64,000 nt of DNA from Epinephelus fuscoguttatus (lineage: Eukaryota > Chordata > Actinopteri > Perciformes > Serranidae), in NCBI RefSeq assembly GCF_011397635.1, contig NC_064758.1, positions 16,731,013 to 16,795,012 on the forward strand, in the 5' to 3' direction. The first letter of the stretch is position 1. Every line of letters begins with the position of its first letter. The translations under genes were made by a program, and so were the position numbers. Shown piece by piece: positions 36,144-47,697 of the stretch. The notes under the pieces are model-generated. The model was given only the letters and a program-made list of their open reading frames with translations, had not been told where the DNA came from and searched no databases.

Positions 36144-38169
36144 AGTCTGTCATCAACATGTAACGGCTTTTCTGTTTTGGAGGAGTCATAATTCTGTCCT
36201 TAGTGAGTAGCAAGATTGGTGGCTCAGAGGTCTGAAACCAGGATAGATCGTTCCCTAAACTTAAAGCTGCACTCATCATTTTTTTAAAATCATAATTGTG
36301 CACTGTATGCAATTTCAAAGTGCTCAACCCACAAAGAATTCTCATCAATTCACTAGCTCTATGGAGCATTTTATATTCTTTGGGTTTATTTCTTCACTGT
36401 TTTGGTTCACCGCACACATCAATCTCATTTAATTTTTATATACTTTATTAATCCCCGAGGGGAAATTTACAGCTGTAAACAAGCGTAGACACTCTGATAA
36501 ACCAGAGCTAAACAGAGCCAAGAGTAAATATTAGCCTGACATTTGTCTGGTGGTCAGAAAGTTAAATGCTAATGTCTGTAGTTGCTGGATGTGTAAATAG
36601 GCAAATGTTTGCTAACAAGTTTGCCACGTTAACTTGAAAGTGTCCCGTGGACTTTTCTTGTGAGCAAACAAAAGTTACATTTACATTCAGTGTTAGTCGC
36701 GCAAACAAAATGTGTGTATCTTTCATCTCTGACAAACATCTTGAAAGCATTACTTCCACCAAAGAAAACCTTAAAAGCATTCTGTGAATTTCTTTCAATT
36801 GAAACACGCATTGTTTGCATCCAACATGTTTTCACTCCGAACTCGTCAAATACGGCAGCTAGATCAGCGGCCCAGCACTCCATGCCATGACGCTTTAGGT
36901 ACTCCTCTAGTGTCAGTTTTGGATGTGTCTCCTTATGTGCATACAGTGTCTTCTCAAAATAAACTAACGTGCTCACAGGACATGTTGGTTTAGGTAACAA
37001 GAACTACTTGGTCAGGTTTAGAAAGAGATCCTTATTTGAGTTAAAATGATGTCGACTTCTGGTTTTTCACGTGACATGAACAGCGATGTCCTGGGTGTTT
37101 GTTTGAGCCGTACAAACCGATCTGTCGGCTGTGACTGATTGATTCCCGTCATGATTCCTGCTGCAGCAGTCCAAAACTTGAACTCAGTTACCTTAGGGCA
37201 CAGCTATCGTACCCTAAAAAATAGGCACTTGGGAACATGTGTCGCTCTGCCATTTGGGCACATCTGCCACACACCTACATTAAAAATAGTGGATTAGAGG
37301 GCGCAAAAAACATGGCATGTATACAGCCACTCATACGACATCAGCTGCACTGAGCGTGCACTTGGAGTTAGTTCAAAGCCCGGTGTCTTGTGGGTTGGTA
37401 TTAGGGGTGTAACGATCCATCGATCTGGATAAATATATTGATTCATCGTCAATGGAAAGTGAAAACATTGATACACATCAACATCTTTGGTTACGCCAAG
37501 CGGAAAAGGGAAAGATGATGAGGATAATGTTATTTACTCAGAAATAAATCAATAAATCAGCAGAGTGGAAACATTTTCTGTTATGGAGAAAAAAGGGATC
37601 AACAGACAATTGTAAGTAATGCCGCTAGGAGATAAAAAAAAAAGGACGATATCTGCCTGGCTGGGCATCTCACTCCACTAACTTCTCACTACAGCAGTAT
37701 TAGCTGCTGTGTATAAACAATGTTACGCTGAAAGAACGTCCATGCAGGCTGAAATTCAGCCGTTCTGTTCTGAGCAAGAAAAAGTATAAATAATACCTGT
37801 TACTTGTTAAGCTATGAGTAGAGTAAATCTCCACTAGCCGCTAGGCTAATTTATGCAGCTGTTTTGCCTATGAACCTTCAGTTATTATTGAGCCAAATTT
37901 TATACTTATGTTAAATGATGTTGTTAATCCATGTATTTTGGCTGCTGGGAAAAGTTTGCCTTCAAGTTTTAGGAAAAAGATCATGTAAAGTGGAAACATT
38001 TCTTCCAGAAAGGGTTTTCTGTCAGGAAGCTAACTGGTATTTTATGTGTGTTAGTGGAGTCAAACTAGTTTACTGCACTTAACCAGGCACAATTAATTAG
38101 CTTGATTTGTGTGTTTATCCTTTTTGGCCAAAAGCAAAAAAGAAAGGGACAATAAGTTCTTCTGTAACA

Positions 38170-38290
38170 GACTGTTAAATCAACACATTCTCACTCCGAC
38201 CTTGTCACATATTGACGTTTTGGTCATGGACTTTCAACGTCCACATACGATGTATAAGGTACCCTGGGTGTGTTGGTTGTTGACGTGGGA
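38170..38290 (+). repeat. Dispersed repeat, copy 1
   Basis: atattgacgttttggtcatg and ggtaccctgggtgtgttggt match, in inverse orientation, the block at 57020-57120 at about 80-85% by eye. Confidence 0.65.
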
Positions 38291-39344
38291 CGCAGTGTCA
38301 AGTTCTGCCTGTTACATGCACTGTGGTCTGGCAAAATAGACTTCCATTTTCACAGGAAATTTACAGTTTATACACTGTCTCTTTCAAAATAAATGCACTG
38401 CATTGGTACAGCACCACAAATCGATGATTTTTCCTTCAAAAACTAGCACACGTGATTAGGTTTAGTAAAAAAGAACAGGGCTTGGCTTTACAATCCCATT
38501 GGACGTGGGACCTGGGTGAAAGTGGGTGTTTATAGAACCCACCCATCCCACCCACCTCACTTGGACTTTCGCCACCTTATTTTGGTTCCTGTCCCACTGC
38601 ATTTCCCCCTGACGCCACTGGGCACCATTAAACTATAACGGTAACCTGCCATACTGACCTTAAAGGACAGCTTTTTTGTCAGTGTCTGATCCGCAAGTCA
38701 CTGCCCAACTGCCAGATGTGAAAGACTTAGGAGTGAGATCGGTTTGGTGAAATGGGTGTATAATATCATCTCATGTTGAATCGAAATCATAACGTGACAG
38801 ACTTTGTAATATTGGCAAAAATCGTATCATTGTCCAAAGAAGTGATACAATATCATATCGTGATGAAACTAGTCATTAGTCAGACACCAAGTGGCATGAC
38901 AAAGCATCTGTATTTGACAAGTTGGAACTAAGAACAGGTTGTTACATGCAATATTTGTCTTATTCCCTGCCTCTGCTGTGTGTACAGATAATTCACAAAC
39001 ACTCACCATATCAACTTTATAAGGTCATATAATGTCAGTGTAGCATTTACAGCTTGTTCCTCTGCCCCCAAGTGACCAAAAAATCAATGAATGCTGCTTT
39101 AAAACCAAACAGTTTTACCTCCTTATATTTACAGGTGGCAGTTTTAATTTGGGAATAGTTCTCTCATCAGGTGGAAGCTTTACAGTTAATAAGGAGAGAG
39201 ATTCAGATATGATCCTATTAATAAATGGATGTCAATGGGTCTGCTATGTAGGCAACAAAATGTCTTTCTTTACAGTAAATGAGGCTTTACAGAAGGGGCG
39301 AGAGGAGAGCTGCATCTCCGCCTCTGGGGAAACTGTGTGTGAGA

Positions 39345-39348
<4 letters not shown>

Positions 39349-39420
<72 letters not shown>
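39349..39420. repeat. Compound microsatellite (GT)n(GA)n
   Basis: GT run 39349-39390 followed directly by GA run 39391-39420. It creates a long artefactual ORF. Confidence 0.95.
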
Positions 39421-39429
<9 letters not shown>

Positions 39430-39848
39430 TGTGTGTGAATACTTATTTAGTTTCAACCCAAACGTCGCTGACTGCATTCTTCTCTTGGCGGGTGGCGAGA
39501 GCAGAGCATCGGAGGCAGAGAGACATACATGCCAAGAGACAGAGGGGGAGATTAGAGAGTCCGAGGAGAAGCTGAAACTTCACAGCAGACGCTCCTGCAC
39601 AGGTTGGTCCCATCTTTATAATATCCATGTTGTATTTTACGCACAGGGACTTAAACGGTGCGTCCGCGGGACCAGTTTTGACCTTATTATGGACTCGAGT
39701 GGATTCATCTCCAGCATCAGGCTGTTTTCTTCTTGCTTTCGCTTTGCAACTTGTAGTTTTGCAGTGATAGGCTGTTCGCACACAGGCTGCTGCATCTCCT
39801 CTTCCTCCATTCATCTTTTTCATATCAGATCCGCAGACCATAATATTG

Positions 39849-40010
39849 ATGCTGAAGCGCGTCTTCCACTACTATAAGCGCACTGGCATCGATCAGTATC
39901 AGCAGTCCAACCACATTAATCGATTCTTGACAAGGCTACAATGTCAGCTTTATGAGAGACACCTGACATGGCAAAGGCTTTCTGGAAGCATGAAGGCTGT
40001 CCAGTTATGA
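39849..40010 (+). other. Small unrecognised ORF of 53 codons
   Basis: ATG-initiated frame MLKRVFHYYKRTGIDQYQQS continuing to a TGA, with basic and aromatic content. It lies downstream of a purine-rich, exon-like block with a donor (ctgcacag|gttggt near 39602). No family recognised; chance is the simplest explanation. Confidence 0.15.
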
Positions 40011-40475
40011 GGAGTCTTCCCCATGTGCATGAAGGTGCAAACGGATGGTTGCAGCAGGGATGAAAACAAAAGGGAGGTTTTGCGCACACGTCATGAGAGC
40101 AGTTTCCAATTATGATGCACTCACATGTATATAAGTTAAATGATAATGGTTATTCCCACATGTGTGATGCACACTTCTCACTGTTATGATCCTGCTGCTG
40201 AAATGAGACAGAGATCCCCGCACTGAATTGGCTGCAAAGCAGAAATGTTGTCAGATATTGAGGATAAAAAAAAAAGTCTATTTGCATTTTCAAGCAAGAC
40301 GCATGACCAACGAGCGGCCACATAGTTTATTTACTCCTGGGTTTACTTACTAATTGTCAGTTTCTATAACCTATTCAATTATGAATGGCAGGTTGTCAGG
40401 TGACTGAACCTGAAAGACGACACCCGATCACCTCAGAAAATAGCTTCACACCAAGGCTATTTATATCTCCGGGCG

Positions 40476-40476
<1 letters not shown>

Positions 40477-40511
<35 letters not shown>
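40477..40511. repeat. (CA)n microsatellite
   Basis: Uninterrupted CA repeat. Confidence 0.95.
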
Positions 40512-40513
<2 letters not shown>

Positions 40514-41184
40514 TTCTCATTGTAATGCTGCACATGCCATTAACATGATGCAGCTATACTGTGTATCCAGCAGGACCTGATGCCAGGCAGGGAAACCTCA
40601 TGTGCAGTGCCAGAGAGGGGAGAGGAGAGAGGGAAGGGGAGGGCATAAAGGTGCATCAAGATTAATTATGTGTGCAGCTTTACCATGTCTGGCAGAGGCA
40701 GAGGAATAATTTTGTTTACACATCCAATTAATTGATAGAGTAGCCTACTAAAGTAGCTTGCATGTGCATGAAAAATGATATTTTAAAAAACACTGAAAGA
40801 GAAAGAGCTCGTGAAAATGAAACAAATAACACACATTCAAACATTCAAATGAAATCCTCCTCTCTTAGGGACTGTTCTTTACTTGTCAGAGGAGGGGGAG
40901 TGGCTGGGATGTGACTTCATCTCTTTTTTTTTTATCCTTCTGAGGCAACAGATATTTTACCTTGAGTCTCCCATGACTAACGGAAAATGCATGACCCTCC
41001 CTCCACCGTAAATTAGCTAGTAATTAGATTTTTAAAATGTACCCTTCGATGTTTGAAAGTTAAAAGTTGAAGACAAATCCTGAAGTTGAAAAAAGGCTTG
41101 GTTTTTCCACTCTTGTTAGTTTGTGCAAACAGTTTAATTTTGGCCATGATATTTATGAAATGTGACTATCTTAATGGGTCTTGT

Positions 41185-41752
41185 TCATGAGTGAGGGTAG
41201 AATGGAGCGAGAGATGGATCAATGGTTCGGCATGGTGTCTGCAGTGTTGCAGGTGCTGTGCCGGACCTTTGTGGTGAAGGTAGAGTTGAGTCGGAAGACA
41301 AAGTATTTGATTTACCCTCACCTATGGTAATGAGCTTTGGGAAAAGACCGAAAGAATGAGGTCGTGGATACAAACGAACGAAATTAGTTTCCTCAGGAGG
41401 ATGGCTGGTCTCAGCCTTAGAGACAGGGTGAGGAGCTCAGACATCTGGAGGGAGCTTGCAGTAGAGCTGCTGCTCCCTTGTGTTGAAAGGGGTCAGTTGA
41501 GGTGGTTCGAGCATCTGACTAGGATGCCTCCTGGGCGCCTCCAGTTGGAGGTCTTCCGGGCACGTCCAACTGGTAGGAGGCCCCAGGGCAGAGCCAGAAC
41601 ACACTGGAGGGATTATATCTCGTCTGGCCTGGGGATGCCTTGTGGTCCCCAAGGAGGAGCTGGAAAGCATTGCTGGGGAGAGGGATGTCTGGGGTGCTTT
41701 GCTCAGCCTGCTGCCCCTGCTTTGGATAAGTGGTTGAAAATGGATGGATGGT
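41185..41752 (+). mobile_element. Non-LTR retrotransposon 3' end (degenerate)
   Basis: Plus-strand fragments FLRRMAGLSLRDRVRSSDIW, LRWFEHLTRMPPGRL, FRARPTGRRPQGRARTHWRD and a frameshifted EELESIAGERDVWGALLSLL, ending tggatggatgg. It is the same family as 8305-9165, opposite orientation, 5'-truncated. The clade is not assigned here. Confidence 0.85.
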
Positions 41753-41962
41753 CACTTTTTTAAGCGCAGATTTAGCTAGTTTTTTTTCTGATGGTTGCCT
41801 TTGTAGCCATGATGAGTCCAAGGATCGTTGCAAATTTGAAAATGGTAACGATAACAATAATTTCAATGATAACTACAACAAACATTTCTGTTTTCACAGT
41901 TTCTGGCTATGATAAATGGTATCAGTTTGGTGTAATGTTTAAAGAAAGCAAGCCTTGAAGGA

Positions 41963-42250
41963 GTCAGCATAGTGATGCAGTGGTTAGCATTGTCGCCTCA
42001 TGTCAGCATGGGTTTTCTCCAGGTACTCCGGCTTCCTCCCACAATCCAAAGACATGCAAGCTAGGTTAATTGGTGACTCTAAATTGGCTATAGGCATGAA
42101 TGGTTGTCTGTCTCTATGTGTCAGCCCTGTGATAGACTGGTTACCTGTCCAAAGTGTACCCCGCCTCTTGCACAGTAACAGCTGGAATAGGCTCCAGCCC
42201 TGCCGCGATCCCCGGCAGGATAAATGATTATGGAAAATGAATAAATGAAT
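41963..42250 (+). mobile_element. tRNA-headed SINE
   Basis: Head gatgcagtggttagcattgt, then the conserved body actccggcttcctcccacaa and ggttaattggtgactctaaa, and a tail gaataaatgaatg. This is a standard teleost SINE body. It abuts the MITE at 42262. Confidence 0.85.
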
Positions 42251-42261
42251 GCCTTGATGGC

Positions 42262-42655
42262 TAGTCTGAGTGGGTGGAAGTTCACTGCATAGATCAGCCT
42301 CTCATTGGGCGGAATGAGCCACCCGCTGAAGTCCCGCCCTACCACCTCCGGTTGCAGTTTTCAACACGTCCTTTACTAACTTTTGCGGTGTTTGATCTTG
42401 TGGGGATGTAGCCATTTTTCTGCCATGGCTCGCGTCCTGTAGGCGATATTTTTGTGGGCGTGTTACACCAAAACCTGTTTCTCCTTGGCAATATTTTTGC
42501 AAGTGCACTGTTGCTGTGGCACCGCCAAGAACGACTGTGATTGGTTGAAAGAAATAGTTACAAGCAGCCGGGGCGTTTTTTTCCTCCAATCTCAGAGTGA
42601 GAGTCAGCCCAGCCAGACCTTTCTTTTGTTGAGAAAGGTCTGGTGAGCGAGACTA
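42262..42655. mobile_element. MITE with 9-bp target duplication, 394 bp
   Basis: Exact direct repeats cttgatggc flank it (42253-42261 and 42656-42664). Ends are tagtctgagtgggtgg and (reverse strand) tagtctcgctcaccag. The right part, with agaaaggtctggtgagc, resembles a very common fish repeat. It sits against the end of a SINE. Confidence 0.8.
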
Positions 42656-43130
42656 CTTGATGGCAAAATCTGCAGTACAATAAATGCAAAATACAACCAT
42701 TTAACAGTAAAAAAAAAAACAAAAGTCCCTCCGTAGTGCTTAAAAACCTAAGTGACATGCCCCCACCTTTTTTGCACCACCCTTCCCCCCTTAAAAGTAA
42801 AGAACAGTCCCTTAGTAGTTTTTTTTTTTTTTAGAATCCCTTTTATTGTTTCCATATAGTATTTACTGAATTGTTGAAAATCATCTTATCATTGGTCATT
42901 CTATTCTATTTAGTTTTTATGATTTGTTTTTCACAGTCCGTTATGCAGTTGTAGTAGCCTATCATATTATGTTGAAGTATAGTGAGGTGCAGAGCATTGT
43001 TCTTTTCTCATTAGAAACCTCATGGCATACAACATTTGGCAACAATGCACTAATAGGTGTCACTATTATCATCATGGTAATGACAGTTAAAGGTTGGGAG
43101 ACCTTGTGCAAAGCACAGCATATGGTCATG

Positions 43131-43321
43131 TGACGTAACGCCTGTCGTTGCGGACGCTCTGACAACATTGCCTCAGTGTGTGTATTAGTGTGTGTGTGTT
43201 AGTGTGTTATGTGTGTGTGCAGCTCAGGATTACATCCGGCATAGCCTGACCAACAAACCGTGTCATCTCCGCTGCGTGCCTGAAGCACGCGCTAAAAATA
43301 AATAAAGCCCAGGCTCCAACA
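43131..43321 (+). promoter_or_regulatory. mgll: mgll proximal promoter candidate
   Basis: CpG content rises here relative to the flanks. A CRE-like TGACGTAA is at 43131-43138. CTAAAAATAA at 43292-43301 fits the MEF2 consensus and could also act as a TATA-like box. If it were a TATA box, transcription would begin near 43322, leaving almost no leader for the upstream ATG and favouring initiation at 43427. Confidence 0.35.
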
Positions 43322-43554
43322 ATGAACGCACTGACCGCCGCCACTTGCCTCCTCGTCGCCGGCTTCAGCTACCTCTACGGCAGCGATGTGTTATGGTTTG
43401 TCCGTGTGTCTCTTGCAGACCTCTCCATGCCCGAGCCGGGAGCTTCTCCGCGGCGGAGCCCGCAGGGAGTCCCCTACAGCGACCTGCAGCACATCGTCAA
43501 CGCCGACGGACTGCACCTGTTCTGCCGCTACTGGGAGCCCGCCGGTCCGCCAAG
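43322..43554 (+). CDS. mgll: Monoacylglycerol lipase exon 1 (5' part of gene)
   Basis: Encodes the N-terminus of monoglyceride lipase, the serine hydrolase that cleaves 2-arachidonoylglycerol and other monoacylglycerols. From M36 (43427) the product reads [20 protein letters not shown] and continues [17 protein letters not shown], close to human MGLL. The frame is open for 35 more codons upstream to an ATG at 43322 ([17 protein letters not shown]), giving a hydrophobic extension not in human MGLL. The 43322 ATG has A at -3; the 43427 ATG has T at -3. A splice acceptor-like ctcttgcag ends at 43418, so a spliced leader joined just before M36 is also possible. Donor gtcagt at 43555, phase 2. Confidence 0.85.
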
Positions 43555-43634
43555 GTCAGTGAGGAGCGGAGCGGGGAGATGAGCGGAAAGAGTGTATTTG
43601 TTGTACTGTTTGGTCCCTCTGTATGAGAAGTAGG

Positions 43635-43693
<59 letters not shown>
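43635..43693. repeat. (GT)n microsatellite in mgll intron 1
   Basis: About 29 GT units, 80 bp after the exon 1 donor. Confidence 0.95.
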
Positions 43694-43698
<5 letters not shown>

Positions 43699-43835
43699 GA
43701 TTGATGGAGTGTACCACAAGAGTTGTTTTCATTTGAAGTGCTGTTTAAAGTAAAAGTAATTGTATTCACATGGCTGCTCTCAGTCCTGGAGTCACATGAG
43801 GACTTCAACTTTCTAATGAGGTCCTGCATGTTAAT

Positions 43836-43838
<3 letters not shown>

Positions 43839-43879
<41 letters not shown>
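43839..43879. repeat. (GT)n microsatellite
   Basis: About 20 GT units, 145 bp after the first GT run. Confidence 0.95.
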
Positions 43880-43883
<4 letters not shown>

Positions 43884-44888
43884 CCAGGACCCAGCTGTGA
43901 TAAAAGTGCACAGTTGTGTAGAAGGTTATAATCTGTAACCCTGCCTGGTTAGTGCAGATGTGTGTGTCACACAGCTCTCCAATCAGCACTCCCCATCTTC
44001 CATAAACTGCCACAGTAAAATCATCACCACACAGTGCATTGTTTCAAACATTTACTTGTTATTTTCATCCTCATATGGGTTACATAACGGGCTGCAATAC
44101 TGTGTGGTTTGGCTGCTCAGGACTGCAGACACTTGCAGAAGACTGTAATGACATCAGGAAAATATATTAGCACAGGACTACCATAACTTCGTGACATATA
44201 TACCTGTGATTGCAAAAGGAAAGCCTAAAACACCATTTAGGACACCTGCCATCCTGCTCATGCTCTGTTCTCACTCCACCCATTAAAAAAACGTTACTGG
44301 AGCATCAAGTCACACAGCACTTGTTTCCTCAGGCAGTTAGGTTTCTGAGCAGTTGACGCATCCACACTGCACATTGTTACTTGTCGATTGTCCGTATACT
44401 GTGGGTAATGTTTTTTTTTTTTTTTTTATTCTTGTCAGGGGATGTGTGCCCTTTGTGGAGGCAAAGAGTGTTACTGAGCACAAGCAGTTCATTGTAATTT
44501 TTTACACATGACAATAACCATTATCTTGAACATTGCAAGGAGTAGCGCTGGCTGATAAGTCACCTCCTTTGTTGAGCTGTAACTCAGTAACTCAACAGTA
44601 ATAACTGCAAATGTAGAAAATTGGCCCACGTCCCTCCTCATACCTTCATGGTAAGTCATATTTAAGTCCTGGTCCAACCAATATTAAATTTATAATATCG
44701 TATCTTATCTTAAAATCGAGTCAAATCACTCTGTAGTGTATCTGTTTGGTCTCATTCTGGCCCAAGCTCGTTAAAAACATTATAATTATGTTAATCTCCT
44801 CATGGAGGCGACTACCAGATGCCCCAGTGACTCATACTGGGTCGTGACCCCATTTAAAAAAAAAGAGACTTAGCAACGGTTACTAGTT

Positions 44889-45255
44889 CAGCCACCCAAA
44901 TGAAGTCAACACATTTTTGTTAATAAATCAAACAGCACATGTACTGTGGTTGGAGAACATGTCGATTCTTCACTATAGTGAATAATTAATCAGCTTTTTG
45001 GGGGGTTCAGTTAAAAGAAATAACTTTGTTGCAGTATGTGTGGATATCTTACTTAGATTCACAAATTATTGACAGGTTAGTACATGTGTGACTGCGTTTA
45101 AGGACACACAAACAAATGAGGAGCGTTTGTACAGGGTGTGGTTTTCAAGTATGATGAAATGCTGGCTATGAAAATACAACACCTGTCTCCTCATACCTGC
45201 AAACCCTTGTGTTGTGACGTTACTTGTAGATGATACGAATGATATTCTCTCAGCC
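44889..45255 (+). repeat. Interspersed element, longer copy
   Basis: Starts cagccacccaaatgaagtca and ends near gatattctctca. It matches 48221-48520 in the same orientation but has about 75 bp more (45110-45185). Confidence 0.8.
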
Positions 45256-47697
45256 CTGATGACATCATCTGCAAAAGGTCTGAGATCCTGACTCATTGGG
45301 CATTCTGGTGTGTGAAAGAGTGCAAATGGCAATGTTGTGTCTTCGTCGAGAAGACTTCAAACAATACAGCTAGATGATTAATGGGTCCGGTTTAAGAAAA
45401 CACACAGTAGTGATATATAGTCTGCTCTGGGAGGCCCCCTTGCTGTGCACTCTCGGCCGCAGCGGTGCATGAAACAGGACACAGATGTCACACTTCAGCT
45501 CGGTTACAAACCGCAAATTTGCATGCAGTGTGAGAGCACAGGAGGAAATTGAGTTGACAGAAAGGCCCACAAAACATCTGGAGTCAAGACATTACTGATC
45601 TCTCTTTCTGTCTCTCTTTGACACACACACACACACACGAGGCTCGCACATGTTAGTAGAGCAGTGACTCATTAACTGACACTGTGTCTGTGCCTCTTCT
45701 GCTTCACTGGTCCATAAAATGCAGCTCATAGTTTAGAATTAGCATGTGTGTATGCATGTGTGTTTATCGTGAAGTCATCTATGATTTATTCTGTATTTGT
45801 ATATGTGACCGCTTGTATACCTGTGTGCAGATATCTGTGTATGTGAGTATTAATCCTTTGGATGACGTATTTGTGGTTGGATTGTTGCCTGATGCACTCT
45901 GGAAGCTCTTGTTAAAATGTAAATGTGCACGATTCTGCTCAGGCAGTGGGAAAAACATTTGACCTTATCGTTGCCCACAGTGCCTCTGTGGACTGAGGCC
46001 TCACTGTGGTCACACAGAAGCCCTTTCCCAGATCCATGCCCACACTTCCACAGCAACAGAAGTCTTCTACCTACTCAAGCTCGTCAACAGATAGGCTTGG
46101 ACATGAATAACCAACTCTGAAAACGATTCCTGCCAAAAGCACCAATAAGCCAAATAACAAATTTGATTGGCTCACCATAACAGCTTTATTTTTCCTCGTG
46201 CACATCATTTCTTTTTGGAAGTCAAAATCAGAATCACTGCAGGCTTAAAATAGCTGCTGAGCCCTGTGTGTTGTAGCAGTTTTAGAGCCGAGGCTTTGGG
46301 TGGCTTATATAAGAGCTTTCTCACTGGAGGCCAGCCAGTGACCATGCTAAAAATGCATCCAGTCATGGTACAAAGAGACATGTAAGACTCCGTGAAAGGT
46401 TGTGTGTGGTGATTTGTATACCTGTAATAATAGCAGATATTTTGTCTATGATTTGTGTGTATGGATGATTTTGCCACCACAAAGAATGAGCATTCTGCAG
46501 TTCCACAATAAGTGTATCCATACCAGTGGGAAAAAGCTCTGGCAGCTGTCTTTAGACTTTTACAGGACACTTTAATTCTGCGCTGAAGCCCAAGCTAATT
46601 AAATTATTTTAGCTGAGCAAGCAGCTCCTAAAAGCTGTGTGTGGTAGTTTGACTGCACGTTTTACAAGCTGACAAAACAGAAGCCATTAAGTAACCCACC
46701 CTCAGTACACCCACGAACTGATTTACTCGTCTTAATATGCTGTTGTCTGTGTTTATCTGAACATAATCGTCAACATCTCCTGAACACGCTGCCACCTCAA
46801 TCTCTTAATGCAAAATCACAGTTACGCACAGGATGTCATAGTCAGAGTAAAACTGCTGAGCAAGTGTCACAAAACACTACAGCCTGTTGTCTGTCGTGCA
46901 GCCTACACTTAACCATGAAAGAAATACTCTGATGCACACCTCCTGTTTTAACATGAGCTGCCCCTGCACTCTGATGCTTCACAGTGAAGGAGCTCTCTGT
47001 GGTCTGGATGGATGCAGCCTCCAGACTCACAGCAACCCACTCGCTGCAGCAGTCAGATTAGTAATTTAACACAACGTGACACAGCGTGTCAGAACCGAAT
47101 TCATGAAATCTCTGTAGATGCAGCTCAGCCAGAAGCTTAGAGCATTTATACGTATTTAAGTTAATAAGTGGTTATATAGCCACTGGCATGAATGGGAGAT
47201 TAGATGTCCTTAGCTTACACTGTGGATGCTTAGGAAATACAAGTTTCATCATAGTTTCATCTCAACATGCTGCACTTTATGGGAGGCTGGATAGATTTTA
47301 GGTTTATAGATTATTTCTGAAAACAGCAAGAGCATTTATCTTTCGCATGTTTGTGATGAGAATAGTTTGATATCAGCCACAGCAGCAGCTGGTGCAGTGA
47401 TAAGCTTCGACGATCAAAGGAATCTCCCGAAAAGAGCTTTGCCGTCTGACTGTGAGGACTCAAAAACAAATCAGTTATTTGTGTTTTCATCGATTTGTCA
47501 GATGATTATTTTCACTTCTAGTCAGCTGTTTTTGACAAAAGCAAAAAGTAACAATTTCCTAAAGTCCAAAGTGACGTCTTTGCATTGCTTGTTTGTCGAA
47601 AACTCAGAGTCTCAGTTTCCTATCACATAAGACAAAGTATGCAACACATCCTTACAGCTGAGATGCTGGAACTAGCGAATGTCACCATCATCCCTTC

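Larger units (their letters stand above)
34961..41184. other. Intergenic between slc26a6 and mgll
   Basis: No gene supported. Contains microsatellites, a short fish-repeat end (ctttattaatccccgagggg near 36448), hAT-like words near 37404 (aggggtgtaacgatccatcg), and the dispersed repeats near 36830-37100 and 38160-38620. The rest is unassigned. Confidence 0.5.

Noticed and set aside
37404..38880. Full hAT-type element starting taggggtgtaacgatcc
   Set aside because: Only the left end is recognisable; no matching right TIR or 8-bp duplication could be placed.
39149..39877. 242-codon open frame, the longest in the window
   Set aside because: It is held open by the GT/GA microsatellite (VCVCVC and RERERE runs) and has no family similarity.
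41356..41763. 135-codon frame
   Set aside because: Not a host gene; it is the decayed C-terminal part of a non-LTR retrotransposon ORF.
43345..43626. 93-codon frame overlapping mgll exon 1
   Set aside because: Arginine-rich +1 shadow of the GC-rich exon; the mgll frame has clear family similarity.
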